Assembly (NCBI GenBank): GCA_951230915.1
Contig: OX579637.1
Location: 3,844,001-3,908,000 of the forward strand
Source of the DNA: Antitrichia curtipendula
Taxonomy: Eukaryota > Streptophyta > Bryopsida > Hypnales > Leucodontaceae
Direction: 5' to 3'
Length of the DNA stretch: 64,000 bases
How positions within the stretch are numbered: the stretch's first letter is position 1; each line of letters begins with the position of its first letter. Under the pieces are notes generated by a model. The model had not been told where the DNA came from. It was given only the letters and a program-made list of their open reading frames with translations, and did no database searches. Below, in pieces: positions 27,001-41,500 of this stretch. Made by a program: the position numbers and the translations under genes.

Positions 27001-30000
27001 GGTCCTTGAAATTAAGGAGGCCTGTCCTGTCCGCATGTCCCTGCGTTTAAGTCCACTTGAACTACTAGATAGACGGAGGCTTTTGTGCTCCTTAAAATCA
27101 AGGAGGCTTGGACTGTCCTATGTCCTTGCTTTTAAGTCCACTTGAACTACTAGATAGGCTGATGTTTTTGTGCTCCTTGATATCAAGGAGGCCTGTACTG
27201 TCCCCATGTCCCTGCGTTCAAGTCCACTTGAACTACTAGATAGACGGAGGTTTTTGTGCTCCTTGAAATCAAGGAGGCTTGGCCTGTCCCTATGTCTCTT
27301 CAATCAGGTCCACTTGGACTACTAGATAGGCTGATGTTTTTGTGGTCCTTGATATCAAGGGGGAAGGTCCTGTCCGCATAAGCCTGCGTTTAAGTCCATT
27401 TGAACTACTAGATAGGCGGATGTTTTGTGGTCCTTGATATCAAGGAGGCTTGTACTGGCCCCATGTCCCTGCGTTTAAGTCCACTTGTACTACTAGATAG
27501 ACGGAGGTTTTTGTGCTCCTTGAAATCAAGGAGGCTTGGCCTAACCCCTTGTCCCTGCGTTTAAGTCCACTTGGACTACTAGATAGACGGATGTTTTTGT
27601 GCTCCTTGAAATCAAGCAGGCTTGGCCTGTCCCCATGTCCCTGCTTTTAAGTCCACTTGAACTACTAGATAGACGGATGTTTTTGTGGTCCTTGATATTA
27701 AGGAGGCCCGGCCTGTTCACATGTCCCTGCGTTTAAGTCATCTTGAACTACTAGATAGACGGATGTTTTTGTGCTCCTTGATATCAAGGAGGCCTGTCCT
27801 GTCCCCATGTCCCTGCTTTTAAGTCCACTTGAACTACTAGATAGGAGGATGTTTTTGTGGTCCTTGACATCAAGCAGGCCTGGCCTGTCCGCATGTCCCT
27901 GCGTTTAACTCCACTAGAACTACTACATAGGCGGATGTTTTTGTGGTCCTTGATATCAAGGAGGCTTGTACTGGCCCCATGTCCCTGCGTTTAAGTCCAC
28001 TTGTACTACTAGATAGACGGAGGTTTTTGTGCTCCTTGAAATCAAGGAGGCTTGGCCTAACCCCTTGTCCCTGCTTTTAAGTCCACTTGAACTACTAGAT
28101 AGACGGATGTTTTTGTGCTCCTTGAAATCAAGCGGGCTTGGCCTGTCCCCATGTCCCTGCTTTTAAGTCCACTTGAACTACTAGATAGGCGGATGTTTTT
28201 GTGGTCCTTGAAATCAAGAAGGCCTGTCCTGTCCGCTTGTCCCTGCGTTTAAGTCCACTTAAACTACTAGATAGACGGATGTTTTTGTGGTCCTTGATAT
28301 CAAGGAGGCTTGTACTGGCCCCATGTCCCTGCGTTTAAGTCCACTTGGACTACTAGATAGACGGATGTTTTTGTGCTCCTTGAAATCAAGGAGGCTTGTC
28401 CTTTCCCCTTGTCCCTGCGTTTAAATCCACTTGAACTACTAGATAGACGGATGTTTTTGTGCTCCTTGAAATCAAGGAGGCTTGGCCTGTCCCCATGTCC
28501 CTGCTTTTAAGTCCACTTGAACTACTAGATTGGCGGATGTTTTTGTGCTCCTTGATATCAAGGAGGCCTGTCTTGTCCCCATGTCCCTGCGTTTAAGTCC
28601 ACTTGAACTACTAGATAGACGGATGTTCTTGTGTTCCTTGAAATCAAGAAGGCTTGGCCTGTCCCTATGTCTCTTCAATCAGGTCCACTTGGACTACTAG
28701 ATAGGCTGATGTTTTTGTGGTCCTTGATATCAAGGAGGCCTGTCCTGTCCCCATGTTCCGGCGTTTAAGTCCACTTGAGCTACTAGATAGTCGGATGTTT
28801 TGTGGTCCTTGATATCAAGGAGGCCTGTCGTGTCCGCATGTCCCTGTGTTTAAGTCCACTTGAACTACTAGATAGGCGGATGTTTTTGTGGTCCTTGATA
28901 TCAAGGGGGGCCCTTCTTGTCCGCATAACCCTGCGTTTAAGTCCACTTCAACTACTAGATAGGCGGAGGTTTTTGTGCTCCTTGAAATCAAGGAGGCCTG
29001 TCTTGTCCCCATGTCCCTGCGTTTAAGTCCACTTGAACTACTAGATAGGCGGAGGTTTTTGTGCTCCTTGATATCAAGGGGGCCTGTCTTGTCCCCATGT
29101 CCCTGCGTTTAAGTCCACTTGAACTACTAGATAGACGGATGTTTTTGTGCTCCTTGAAATCAAGGAGGCTTGGCCTGTCCCTATGTCTCTTCAATCAGGT
29201 CCACTTGGACTTCTAGATAGGCTGATGTTTTTGTGGTCCTTGATATCAAGGAGGCCTGTAATGTCCCGATGTTCCGGCTTTTAAGTCCACTTGAGCTACT
29301 AGATAGGCGGATGTTTTGTGGTCCTTGATTTCAAGGAGGCCTATCCTGTCCGCATGTCCCTGCGTTTAAGTCCACTTGAACTACTAGATAGACGGAGGTT
29401 TTTGTGCTCCTTGAAATCAAGGAGGCTTGGCCTGTCCCTATGTCTCTTCAATCAGGTCCACTTGAACTACTAGATAGGCTGATGTTTTTGTGGTCCTTGA
29501 AATCAAGGAGGCTTGGCTTGTCCCCATGTCCCTGCGTTTAAGTCCACTTGAACTACTAGATAGGCGGATGTTCTTGTGGTCCTTGATATCAAAAAGGCTT
29601 GTCCTGGCCCCATGTCCCTGCGCTTAAGTCCAATTGAACTACTAGATAGACGGATGTTTTTGTACTCCTTGATATCAAGGAGGCCCGTCCTGTCCCCATG
29701 TCCCTGCTTTTAAGTCCACTTGAACTACTAGATAGGAGGATGTTTTTGTGGTCCTTGACATCAAGCAGGCCTGGCCTGTCCGCATGTCCCTGCGTTTAAC
29801 TCCACTAGAACTACTACATAGGCGGATGTTCTTGTGCTCTTTGATATCAAGGAGGCCTGTCCTGTCCACATGTCCCTGCGTTTAAGTCCACTTGAACTAC
29901 TAGATAGACGGATGTTTTTGTGCTCCTTGATATCAAGGGGGCCCTTCCTGTCCGCATAACCCTGCGTTTAAGTCCACTTGAACTACTAGATAGGTGGATG

Positions 30001-32904
30001 TTTTTGTGGTCCTTGATATCAAGAAGGCCTGTCCGCTCGACATGGCCCTCCGTTTAAGTCCATTTGAACTACTAGATAGGCGGATGTAATTGTGCTCCTT
30101 GAAATCAAGGATGCTTGGCTTGTCCCTATGTCTCTTCGTTCAAGTCTACTTGGACTACTAGATAGGCGGATGTTTTTGTGGTCCTTGATATCAAGGAGGC
30201 CTGGCCTGTCCACATGTCCGTGTGTTTAAGTACACTGGACTACTAGATAGGCGGTGGTCCTTGATATCAAGGAGGCCTGCCCTGTCCGCATGTCCCTGCG
30301 TTTAAGTCCACTTGAACTACTAGATAGACGGAGGGTTTTGTGCTCCTTGATATCAAGGAGGCTTGGCCTGTCCCCATGTCCCTGCTTTTAAGTCCACTTG
30401 AACTACTAGATAGACGGATGTTCTTGTGCTCCTTGAAATCAAGGAGGCTTGGCCTGTCCCTATGTCTCTTCAATCAGGTCCACTTGGACTACTAGATAGG
30501 CTGATGTTTTTGTGGTCCTTGATATCAAGGAGGCCTGTCCTGTCCGCATGTCCCTGTGTTTAAGTCCACTTGAACTACTAGATAGGCGGATGTTTTTGTG
30601 GTCCTTGATATCAAAAAGGCTTGTCCTGGCCCCATGTCCCTGCGTTTAAGTCCACTTGAACTACTAGATAGACGGATGTTTTTGTGCTCCTTGATATCAA
30701 GGAGGCCTGTCCTGTCCACATGTCCCTGTGTTTAAGTCCACTTGAACTACTAGATAGGCGGATGTATTTGTGGTCTCTGATATCAAGGGGGCCCTTCCTG
30801 TCCGCATAACCCTGCGTTTAAGTCCACTTGAACTACTAGATAGGTGGATGTTTTTGTGGTCCTTGATATCAAGAAGGCCTGTCCGCTCGACATGGCCCTG
30901 CGTTTAAGTCCACTTGGACTACTAGATAGGCGGATGTTTTTGTGCTCCTTGAAATCAAGGATGCTTGGCCTGTCCCTATGTCTCTTCGTTCAAGTCTACT
31001 TGGACTACTAGATAGGCGGATGTTTTTGTGGTCCTTGATATCAAGGAGGCCTGGCCTGTCCACATGTCCCTGTGTTTAAGTCCACTTGAACTACTAGATA
31101 GGCGGTGGTCCTTGATATCAAGGAGGCCTGTCCTGTCCGCATGTCCCTGCGTTTAAGTCCACTTGAACTACTAGATAGACGGAGGGTTTTGTGCTCCTTG
31201 AAATCAAGGAGGCTTGGCCTGTCCCCATGTCCCTGCTTTTAAGTCCACTTGAACTACTAGATAGACGGATGTTTTTGTGGTCCTTGATATGAAGGAGGCC
31301 CGGCCTGTTTACATGTGCCTGCGTTTAAGTCCACTTGAACTACTAGATAGGCGGATGATTTTGTGGTCCTTGATATCAAGGAGGCCTGTCCTGTCGACAT
31401 GTCCCTGCGTTTAACTCCACTAGAACTACTACATAGGCGGATGTTTTTGTGGTCCTTGATATCAAAAAGGCTTGTCCTGGCCCCATGTCCCTGCGTTTAA
31501 GTCCACTTGAACTACTAGATAAGCGGATGTTTTTGTGGTCCTTGATATCAAGGAGGCCTGGCCTGTCCACATGTCCCTGTGTTTAAGTCCACTTGAACTA
31601 CTAGATAGGCGGATGTTTTTGTGGTCCTTGAAATCAAGGAGGCCTGTCCTGTCCGCTTGTCCCTGCGTTTAAGTCCACTTAAACTACTAGATAGGCGGAT
31701 GTTTTTGTGGTCCTTGATATCAAGGAGGCTTGTACTGGCCCCATGTCCCTGCGTTTAAGTCTACTTGAACTACTAGATAAGCGGATGTTTTTGTGGTCCT
31801 TGATATCAAGGAGGCCTGGCCTGTCCACATGTCCCTGTGTTTAAGTCCACTTGGACTACTAGATAGACGGATGTTTTTGTGCTCCTTGAAATCAAGGAGG
31901 CTTGTCCTGTCCCCTTGTCCCTGCGTTTAAATCCACTTGAACTACTAGATAGACGGATGTTTTTGTGCTCCTTGAAATCAAGGAGGCTTGGCCTGTCCCC
32001 ATGTCCCTGCTTTTAAGTCCACTTGAACTACTAGATTGGCGGATGTTTTTGTGCTCCTTGATATCAAGGAGGCCTGTCTTGTCCCCATGTCCCTGCGTTT
32101 AAGTCCACTTGAACTACTAGATAGACGGATGTTCTTGTGCTCCTTGAAATCAAGAAGGCTTGGCCTGTCCCTATGTCTCTTCAATCAGGTCCACTTGGAC
32201 TACTAGATAGGCTGATGTTTTTGTGGTCCTTGATATCAAGGAGGCCTGTCCTGTCCCCATGTTCCGGCGTTTAAGTCCACTTGAGCTACTAGATAGTCGG
32301 ATGTTTTGTGGTCCTTGATATCAAGGAGGCCTGTCGTGTCCGCATGTCCCTGTGTTTAAGTCCACTTGAACTACTAGATAGGCGGATGTTTTTGTGGTCC
32401 TTGATATCAAGGGGGGCCCTTCTTGTCCGCATAACCCTGCGTTTAAGTCCACTTGAACTACTAGATAGGCGGAGGTTTTTGTACTCCTTGATATCAAGGA
32501 GGCCTGTCTTGTCCCCATGTCCCTGCGTTTAAGTCCACTTGAACTACTAGATAGACAGATGTTTTTGTGCTCCTTGAAATCAAGGAGGCTTGGCCTGTCC
32601 CTATGTCTCTTCAATCAGGTCCACTTGGACTTCTAGATAGGCTGATGTTTTTGTGGATCTGATATCAAGGAGGCCTGTAATGTCCCCATGTTCCGGCTTT
32701 TAAGTCCACTTGAGCTACTAGATAGGTGGATGTTTTGTGGTCCTTGATATCAAGGAGGCCTATCCTGTCCGCATGTCCCTGCGTTTAAGTCCACTTGAAC
32801 TACTAGATAGACGGAGATTTTTGTGCTCCTTGAAATCAAGAAGGCTTGGCCTGTCCCTATGTCTCCTCAATCAGGTCCACTTGAACTACTAGATAGGCGG
32901 ATGA

Positions 32905-35900
32905 TTTTGTGGTCCTTGATATCAAGGAGGCCTGTCCTGTCCACATGTCCTTGCGTTTAAGTCCACTTGAACTACTAGATAGGCGGATGTTCTTGTGCTC
33001 CTTGATATCAAGGAGGCCCGTCCTGTCCCCATGTCCCTGCTTTTAAGTCCACTTGAACTACTAGATATGCGGATGTTTCTGTGGTCCCTGATATCAAAAA
33101 GGCTTGTCCTGGCCCCATGTCCCTCCGCTTAAGTCCACTTGAACTACTAGATAGACGGATGTTTTTGTGCTCTTTGATATCAAGGAGGCCTGGCCTGTCC
33201 ACATGTCCCTGCGTTTAAGTCCACTTGAACTACTAGATAGACGGATGTTTTTGTGCTCTTTGATATCAAGGGGGCCCTTCGTGTCCGCATAACCCTGCGT
33301 TTAAGTCCACTTGAACTACTAGATAGGTGGATGTTTTTGTGGTCCTTGATATCAAGAAGGCCTGTCCGCTCGACATGGCCCTCCGTTTAAGTCCATTTGA
33401 ACTACTAGATAGGCGGATGTTTTTGTGCTCCTTGAAATCAAGGATGCTTGGCTTGTCCCTATGTCTCTTCGTTCAAGTCTACTTGGACTACTAGATAGGC
33501 GGATGTTTTTGTGGTCCTTGATATCAAGGAGGCCTGGCCTGTCCACATGTCCCTGTGTTTATGTCCACTTGAACTACTAGATAGGCGGTGGTCCTTGATA
33601 TCAAGGAGGCCTGCCCTGTCCGCATGTCCCTGCGTTTAAGTCCACTTGAACTACTAGATAGACGGAGGGTTTTGTGCTCCTTGAAATCAAGGAGGCTTGG
33701 CCTGTCCCCATGTCCCTGCTTTTAAGTCCACTTGAACTACTAGATAGACGGATGTTCTTGTGCTCCTTGAAATCAAGGAGGCTTGGCCTGTCCCTATGTC
33801 TCTTCAATCAGGTCCACTTGGACTACTAGATAGGCTGATGTTTTTGTGGTCCTTGATATCAAGGAGGCTTGTCCAGTCCCCATGTTCCGGGGTTTAAGTC
33901 CACTTGAGCTACTAGATAGGCGGATGTTTTGTGGTCCTTGATATCAAGGAGGCCTGTCGTGTCCGCATGTCCCTGTGTTTAAGTCCACTTGAACTACTAG
34001 ATAGGCGGAGGTTTTTGTGGTCCTTGATATCAAGGAGGCTTGTACTGGCCCCATGTCCCTGCGTTTAAGTCCACTTGGACTACTAGATAGACGGATGTTT
34101 TTGTGCTCCTTGAAATCAAGGAGGCTTGTCCTGTCCCCTTGTCCCTGCGTTTAAATCCACTTGAACTACTAGATAGACGGATGTTTTTGTGCTCCTTGAA
34201 ATCAAGGAGGCTTGGCCTGTCCCCATGTCCCTGCTTTTAAGTCCACTTGAACTACTAGATTGGCGGATGTTTTTGTGCTCCTTGATATCAAGGAGGCCTG
34301 TCTTGTCCCCATGTCCCTGCGTTTAAGTCCACTTGAATTACTAGATAGACGGATGTTCTTGTGCTCCTTGAAATCAAGAAGGCTTGGCCTGTCCCTATGT
34401 CTCTTCAATCAGGTCCACTTGGACTACTAGATAGGCTGATGTTTTTGTGGTCCTTGATATCAAGGAGGCCTGTCCTGTCCCCATGTTCCGGCGTTTAAGT
34501 CCACTTGAGCTACTAGATAGTCGGATGTTTTGTGGTCCTTGATATCAAGGAGGCCTGTCGTGTCCGCATGTCCCTGTGTTTAAGTCCACTTGAACTACTA
34601 GATAGGCGGATGTTTTTGTGGTCCTTGATATCAAGGGGGGCCCTTCTTGTCCGCATAACCCTGCGTTTAAGTCCACTTGAACTACTAGATAGACGGAGGT
34701 TTTTGTACTCCTTGATATCAAGGAGGCCTGTCTTGTCCCCATGTCCCTGCGTTTAAGTCCACTTGAACTACTAGATAGACGGATGTTTTTGTGCTCCTTG
34801 AAATCAAGGAGGCTTGGCCTGTCCCTATGTCTCTTCAATCAGGTCCACTTGGACTTCTAGATAGGCTGATGTTTTTGTGGATCTGATATCAAGGAGGCCT
34901 GTAATGTCCCCATGTTCCGGCTTTTAAGTCCACTTGAGCTACTAGATAGGTGGATGTTTTGTGGTCCTTGATATCAAGGAGGCCTGTCCGCTCGACATGG
35001 CCCTCCGTTTAAGTCCATTTGAACTACTAGATAGGCGGATGTTTTTGTGCTCCTTGAAATCAAGGATGCTTGGCTTGTCCCTATGTCTCTTCGTTCAAGT
35101 CTACTTGGACTACTAGATAGGCGGATGTTTTTGTGGTCCTTGATATCAAGGAGGCCTGTCCTGTCCACATGTCCTTGCGTTTAAGTCCACTTGAACTACT
35201 AGATAGGCGGATGTTCTTGTGCTCCTTGATATCAAGGAGGCCCGTCCTGTCCCCATGTCCCTGCTTTTAAGTCCACTTGAACTACTAGATATGCGGATGT
35301 TTCTGTGGTCCTTGATATCAAAAAGGCTTGTCCTGGCCCTATGTCCCTCCGCTTAAGTCCACTTGAACTACTAGATAGACGGATGTTTTTGTGCTCTTTG
35401 ATATCAAGGAGGCCTGGCCTGTCCACATGTCCCTGCGTTTAAGTCTACTTGAACTACTAGATAGACGGATGTTTTTGTGCTCTTTGATATCAAGGGGGCC
35501 CTTCGTGTCCGCATAACCCTGCGTTTAAGTCCACTTGAACTACTAGATAGGTGGATGTTTTTGTGGTCCTTGATATCAAGAAGGCCTGTCCGCTCGACAT
35601 GGCCCTCCGTTTAAGTCCATTTGAACTACTAGATAGGCGGATGTTTTTGTGCTCCTTGAAATCAAGGATGCTTGGCTTGTCCCTATGTCTCTTCGTTCAA
35701 GTCTTCTTGGACTACTAGATAGGCGGATGTTTTTGTGGTCCTTGATATCAAGGAGGCCTGTCCTGTCCACATGTCCTTGCGTTTAAGTCCACTTGAACTA
35801 CTAGATAGGCGGATGTTCTTGTGCTCCTTGATATCAAGGAGGCCCGTCCTGTCCCCATGTCCCTGCTTTTAAGTCCACTTGAACTACTAGATATGCGGAT

Positions 35901-38596
35901 GTTTCTGTGGTCCCTGATATCAAAAAGGCTTGTCCTGGCCCCATGTCCCTCCGCTTAAGTCCACTTGAACTACTAGATAGACGGATGTTTTTGTGCTCTT
36001 TGATATCAAGGAGGCCTGGCCTGTCCACATGTCCCTGCGTTTAAGTCCACTTGAACTACTAGATAGACGGATGTTTTTGTGCTCTTTGATATCAAGGGGG
36101 CCCTTCGTGTCCGCATAACCCTGCGTTTAAGTCCACTTGAACTACTAGATAGGTGGATGTTTTTGTGGTCCTTGATATCAAGAAGGCCTGTCCGCTCGAC
36201 ATGGCCCTCCGTTTAAGTCCATTTGAACTACTAGATAGGCGGATGTTTTTGTGCTCCTTGAAATCAAGGATGCTTGGCTTGTCCCTATGTCTCTTCGTTC
36301 AAGTCTACTTGGACTACTAGATAGGCGGATGTTTTTGTGGTCCTTGATATCAAGGAGGCCTGGCCTGTCCACATGTCCCTGTGTTTATGTCCACTTGAAC
36401 TACTAGATAGGCGGTGGTCCTTGATATCAAGGAGGCCTGCCCTGTCCGCATGTCCCTGCGTTTAAGTCCACTTGAACTACTAGATAGACGGAGGGTTTTG
36501 TGCTCCTTGAAATCAAGGAGGCTTGGCCTGTCCCCATGTCCCTGCTTTTAAGTCCACTTGAACTACTAGATAGACGGATGTTCTTGTGCTCCTTGAAATC
36601 AAGGAGGCTTGGCCTGTCCCTATGTCTCTTCAATCAGGTCCACTTGGACTACTAGATAGGCTGATGTTTTTGTGGTCCTTGATATCAAGGAGGCTTGTCC
36701 AGTCCCCATGTTCCGGGGTTTAAGTCCACTTGAGCTACTAGATAGGCGGATGTTTTGTGGTCCTTGATATCAAGGAGGCCTGTCGTGTCCGCATGTCCCT
36801 GTGTTTAAGTCCACTTGAACTACTAGATAGGCGGAGGTTTTTGTGGTCCTTGATATCAAGGAGGCTTGTACTGGCCCCATGTCCCTGCGTTTAAGTCCAC
36901 TTGGACTACTAGATAGACGGATGTTTTTGTGCTCCTTGAAATCAAGGAGGCTTGTCCTGTCCCCTTGTCCCTGCGTTTAAATCCACTTGAACTACTAGAT
37001 AGACGGATGTTTTTGTGCTCCTTGAAATCAAGGAGGCTTGGCCTGTCCCCATGTCCCTGCTTTTAAGTCCACTTGAACTACTAGATTGGCGGATGTTTTT
37101 GTGCTCCTTGATATCAAGGAGGCCTGTCTTGTCCCCATGTCCCTGCGTTTAAGTCCACTTGAATTACTAGATAGACGGATGTTCTTGTGCTCCTTGAAAT
37201 CAAGAAGGCTTGGCCTGTCCCTATGTCTCTTCAATCAGGTCCACTTGGACTACTAGATAGGCTGATGTTTTTGTGGTCCTTGATATCAAGGAGGCCTGTC
37301 CTGTCCCCATGTTCCGGCGTTTAAGTCCACTTGAGCTACTAGATAGTCGGATGTTTTGTGGTCCTTGATATCAAGGAGGCCTGTCGTGTCCGCATGTCCC
37401 TGTGTTTAAGTCCACTTGAACTACTAGATAGGCGGATGTTTTTGTGGTCCTTGATATCAAGGGGGGCCCTTCTTGTCCGCATAACCCTGCGTTTAAGTCC
37501 ACTTGAACTACTAGATAGACGGAGGTTTTTGTACTCCTTGATATCAAGGAGGCCTGTCTTGTCCCCATGTCCCTGCGTTTAAGTCCACTTGAACTACTAG
37601 ATAGACGGATGTTTTTGTGCTCCTTGAAATCAAGGAGGCTTGGCCTGTCCCTATGTCTCTTCAATCAGGTCCACTTGGACTTCTAGATAGGCTGATGTTT
37701 TTGTGGATCTGATATCAAGGAGGCCTGTAATGTCCCCATGTTCCGGCTTTTAAGTCCACTTGAGCTACTAGATAGGTGGATGTTTTGTGGTCCTTGATAT
37801 CAAGGAGGCCTGTCCGCTCGACATGGCCCTCCGTTTAAGTCCATTTGAACTACTAGATAGGCGGATGTTTTTGTGCTCCTTGAAATCAAGGATGCTTGGC
37901 TTGTCCCTATGTCTCTTCGTTCAAGTCTACTTGGACTACTAGATAGGCGGATGTTTTTGTGGTCCTTGATATCAAGGAGGCCTGTCCTGTCCACATGTCC
38001 TTGCGTTTAAGTCCACTTGAACTACTAGATAGGCGGATGTTCTTGTGCTCCTTGATATCAAGGAGGCCCGTCCTGTCCCCATGTCCCTGCTTTTAAGTCC
38101 ACTTGAACTACTAGATATGCGGATGTTTCTGTGGTCCTTGATATCAAAAAGGCTTGTCCTGGCCCTATGTCCCTCCGCTTAAGTCCACTTGAACTACTAG
38201 ATAGACGGATGTTTTTGTGCTCTTTGATATCAAGGAGGCCTGGCCTGTCCACATGTCCCTGCGTTTAAGTCTACTTGAACTACTAGATAGACGGATGTTT
38301 TTGTGCTCTTTGATATCAAGGGGGCCCTTCGTGTCCGCAAAACCCTGCGTTTAAGTCCACTTGAACTACTAGATAGGTGGATGTTTTTGTGGTCCTTGAT
38401 ATCAAGAAGGCCTGTCCGCTCGACATGGCCCTCCGTTTAAGTCCATTTGAACTACTAGATAGGCGGATGTTTTTGTGCTCCTTGAAATCAAGGATGCTTG
38501 GCTTGTCCCTATGTCTCTTCGTTCAAGTCTACTTGGACTACTAGATAGGCGGATGTTTTTGTGGTCCTTGATATCAAGGAGGCCTGGCCTGTCCAC
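32905..38596. repeat. 2,826-bp higher-order repeat, two adjacent near-identical copies
   Basis: The segment from about 32,905 to 35,730 is followed by a copy with offset 2,826 that runs to about 38,596. Marker monomers recur at exactly that spacing (33,008/35,834, 33,352/36,178, 34,202/37,028, 34,974/37,800, 35,576/38,402). One visible difference is CCGCATAACCC near 35,508 against CCGCAAAACCC near 38,335. Inside the unit a 602-bp (seven-monomer) step is also duplicated (34,974/35,576 and 35,232/35,834). Related, more diverged copies occur at 28.4-29.2 kb, 31.9-32.7 kb and 39.0-39.6 kb. Confidence 0.82.
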
Positions 38597-41500
38597 ATGT
38601 CCCTGTGTTTATGTCCACTTGAACTACTAGATAGGCGGTGGTCCTTGATATCAAGGAGGCCTGCCCTGTCCGCATGTCCCTGCGTTTAAGTCCACTTGAA
38701 CTACTAGATAGACGGAGGGTTTTGTGCTCCTTGAAATCAAGGAGGCTTGGCCTGTCCCCATGTCCCTGCTTTTAAGTCCACTTGAACTACTAGATAGACG
38801 GATGTTTTTGTGCTCCTTGATATCAAGGAGGCCTGTCTTGTCCCCATGTCCCTGCGTTTAAGTCCACTTGAACTACTAGATAGACGGATGTTCTTGTGCT
38901 CCTTGAAATCAAGGAGGCTTGGCCTGTCCCCATGTCCCTGCTTTTAAGTCCACTTGAACTACTAGATAGACGGATGTTTTTGTGCTCCTTGATATCAAGG
39001 AGGCTTGTCCTGTCCCCTTGTCCCTGCGTTTAAATCCACTTGAACTACTAGATAGACGGATGTTTTTGTGCTCCTTGAAATCAAGGAGGCTTGGCCTGTC
39101 CCCATGTCCCTGCTTTTAAGTCCACTTGAACTACTAGATTGGCGGATGTTTTTGTGCTCCTTGATATCAAGGAGGCCTGTCTTGTCCCCATGTCCCTGCG
39201 TTTAAGTCCACTTGAACTACTAGATAGACGGATGTTCTTGTGCTCCTTGAAATCAAGGAGGCTTGGCCTGTCCCTATGTCTCTTCAATCAGGTCCACTTG
39301 GACTACTAGATAGGCTGATGTTTTTGTGGTCCTTGATATCAAGGAGGCCTGTCCTGTCCCCATGTTCCGGCGTTTAAGTCCACTTGAGCTACTAGATAGT
39401 CGGATGTTTTGTGGTCCTTGATATCAAGGAGGCCTGTCGTGTCCGCATGTCCCTGTGTTTAAGTCCACTTGAACTACTAGATAGGCGGATGTTTTTGTGG
39501 TCCTTGATATCAAGGGGGGCCCTTCTTGTCCGCATAACCCTGCGTTTAAGTCCACTTGAACTACTAGATAGACGGAGGTTTTTGTGCTCCTTGAAATCAA
39601 GGAGGCTTGGCCTAACCCCTTGTCCCTGCGTTTAAGTCCACTTGAACTACTAGATAGACGGATGTTTTTGTGCTCCTTGAAATCAAGCAGGCTTGGCCTG
39701 TCCCTATGTCTCTTCAATCAAGTCCACTTGGACTACCAGATAGGCGGATGTTTTTGTGGTCCTTGATATCAAGGAGGCTTGGCTTGTCCCCATGTCCCTG
39801 CCTTTATGTCCACTTGAAATACTAGATAGGCGGATGCTCTTGTGCTCTTTGATATCAAGGAGGCCTGGCCTGTCCACATGTCCCTGCGTTTAAGTCCACT
39901 TGAACTACTAGATAGACGGATGTTTTTGTGCTCTTTGATATCAAGGGGGCCCTTCGTGTCCGCATAACCCTGCGTTTAAGTCCACTTGAACTAATAGATA
40001 GACGGATGTTTTTGTGGTCCTTGATATCAAGGAGGCCTGTCCTGTCCCCATGTCCCTGCGTTTAAGTCCACTTGAACTACTAGATAGGTGGATGTTTTTG
40101 TGGTCCTTGATATCAAGAAGGCCTGTCCGCTCGACATGGCCCTCCGTTTAAGTCCATTTGAACTCCTAGATAGGCGGATGATTTTGTGCTCCTTGAAATC
40201 AAGGAGGCTTGGCTTGTCCCTATGTCTCTTATTTCAAGTCCACTTGGACTACTAGATAGACGGATGTTTTTGTGCTCCTTGAAATCAAGGGGGCTTGTCC
40301 TGTCCCCTTGTCCCTGCGTTTAAATCCAATTGAACTACTAGATAGACGGAGGTTTTTGTGCTCCTTGAAATCAAGGAGGCTTGGCCTGTCCCCATGTGCC
40401 TGCTTTTAAGTCCACTTGAACTACTAGATAGGCGGATGTTTTTGTGCTCCTTGATATCAAGGAGGCCTGTCTTGTCCCCATGTCCCTGCGTTTATGTCCA
40501 CTTGAACTACTAGATAGACGGATGTTTTTGTGCTCCTTGAAATCAAGGAGGCTTGGCCTGTCCCTGTGTCTCTTCAATCAGGTCCACTTGGACTTCTAGA
40601 TAGGCTGATGTTTTTGTGGTCCTTGATATCAAGGAGGCCTGTAATGTCCCCATGTTCCGGCTTTTAAGTCCACTTGAGCTACTAGATAGGCGGATGTTTT
40701 GTGGTCCTAGATATCAAGGAGGCCTATCCTGTCCGCATGTCCCTGCGTTTAAGTCCACTTGAACTACTAGATAGACGGAGGTTTTTGTGCTCCTTGAAAT
40801 CAAGGAGGCTTGGCCTGTCCCTATGTCTCCTCAATCAGGTCCACTTGAACTACTAGATAGGCTGATGTTTTTGTGGTCCTTGAAATCAAGGAGGCTTGGC
40901 TTGCCCCATGTCCCTGCGTTTAAGTCCACTAGAACTACTAGATAGCCGGATGTTCTTGTGCTCCTTGATATCAAGGAGGCCTGTCCTGTCCCCATGTCCC
41001 TGCTTTTAAGTCCACTTGAACTACTAGATATGCGGATGTTTTTTGTGGTCCTTGATATCAATAAGGCTTGTCCTGGCCCCATGTCCCTGCGTTTAAGTCC
41101 ACTTGAACTTCTAGATAGACGGATGTTTTTGTGCTCCTTGATATCAAGGAGGCCTGTCCTGTCCACATGTCCCTGCGTTTAAGTCCACTTGAACTACTAG
41201 ATAGGCGGATGTTTTTGTGGTCTTTGATATCAAGGGGGCCCTTCCTGTCCGCATAACCCTGCGTTTAAGTCCACTTGAACTACTAGATAGACGGATGTTT
41301 TTGTGGTCCTTGATATCAAGAAGGCCTGTCCGCTCGACATGGCCCTCCGTTTAAGTCCATTTGAACTACTAGATAGGCGGATGTTTTTGTGGTCTTTGAT
41401 ATCAAGGGGGCCCTTCCTGTCGACATGTCCCTGCGTTTAAGTCCACTTGAACTACTAGATAGGTGGATGTTTTTGTGGTCCTTGATATCAAGAAGGCCTG

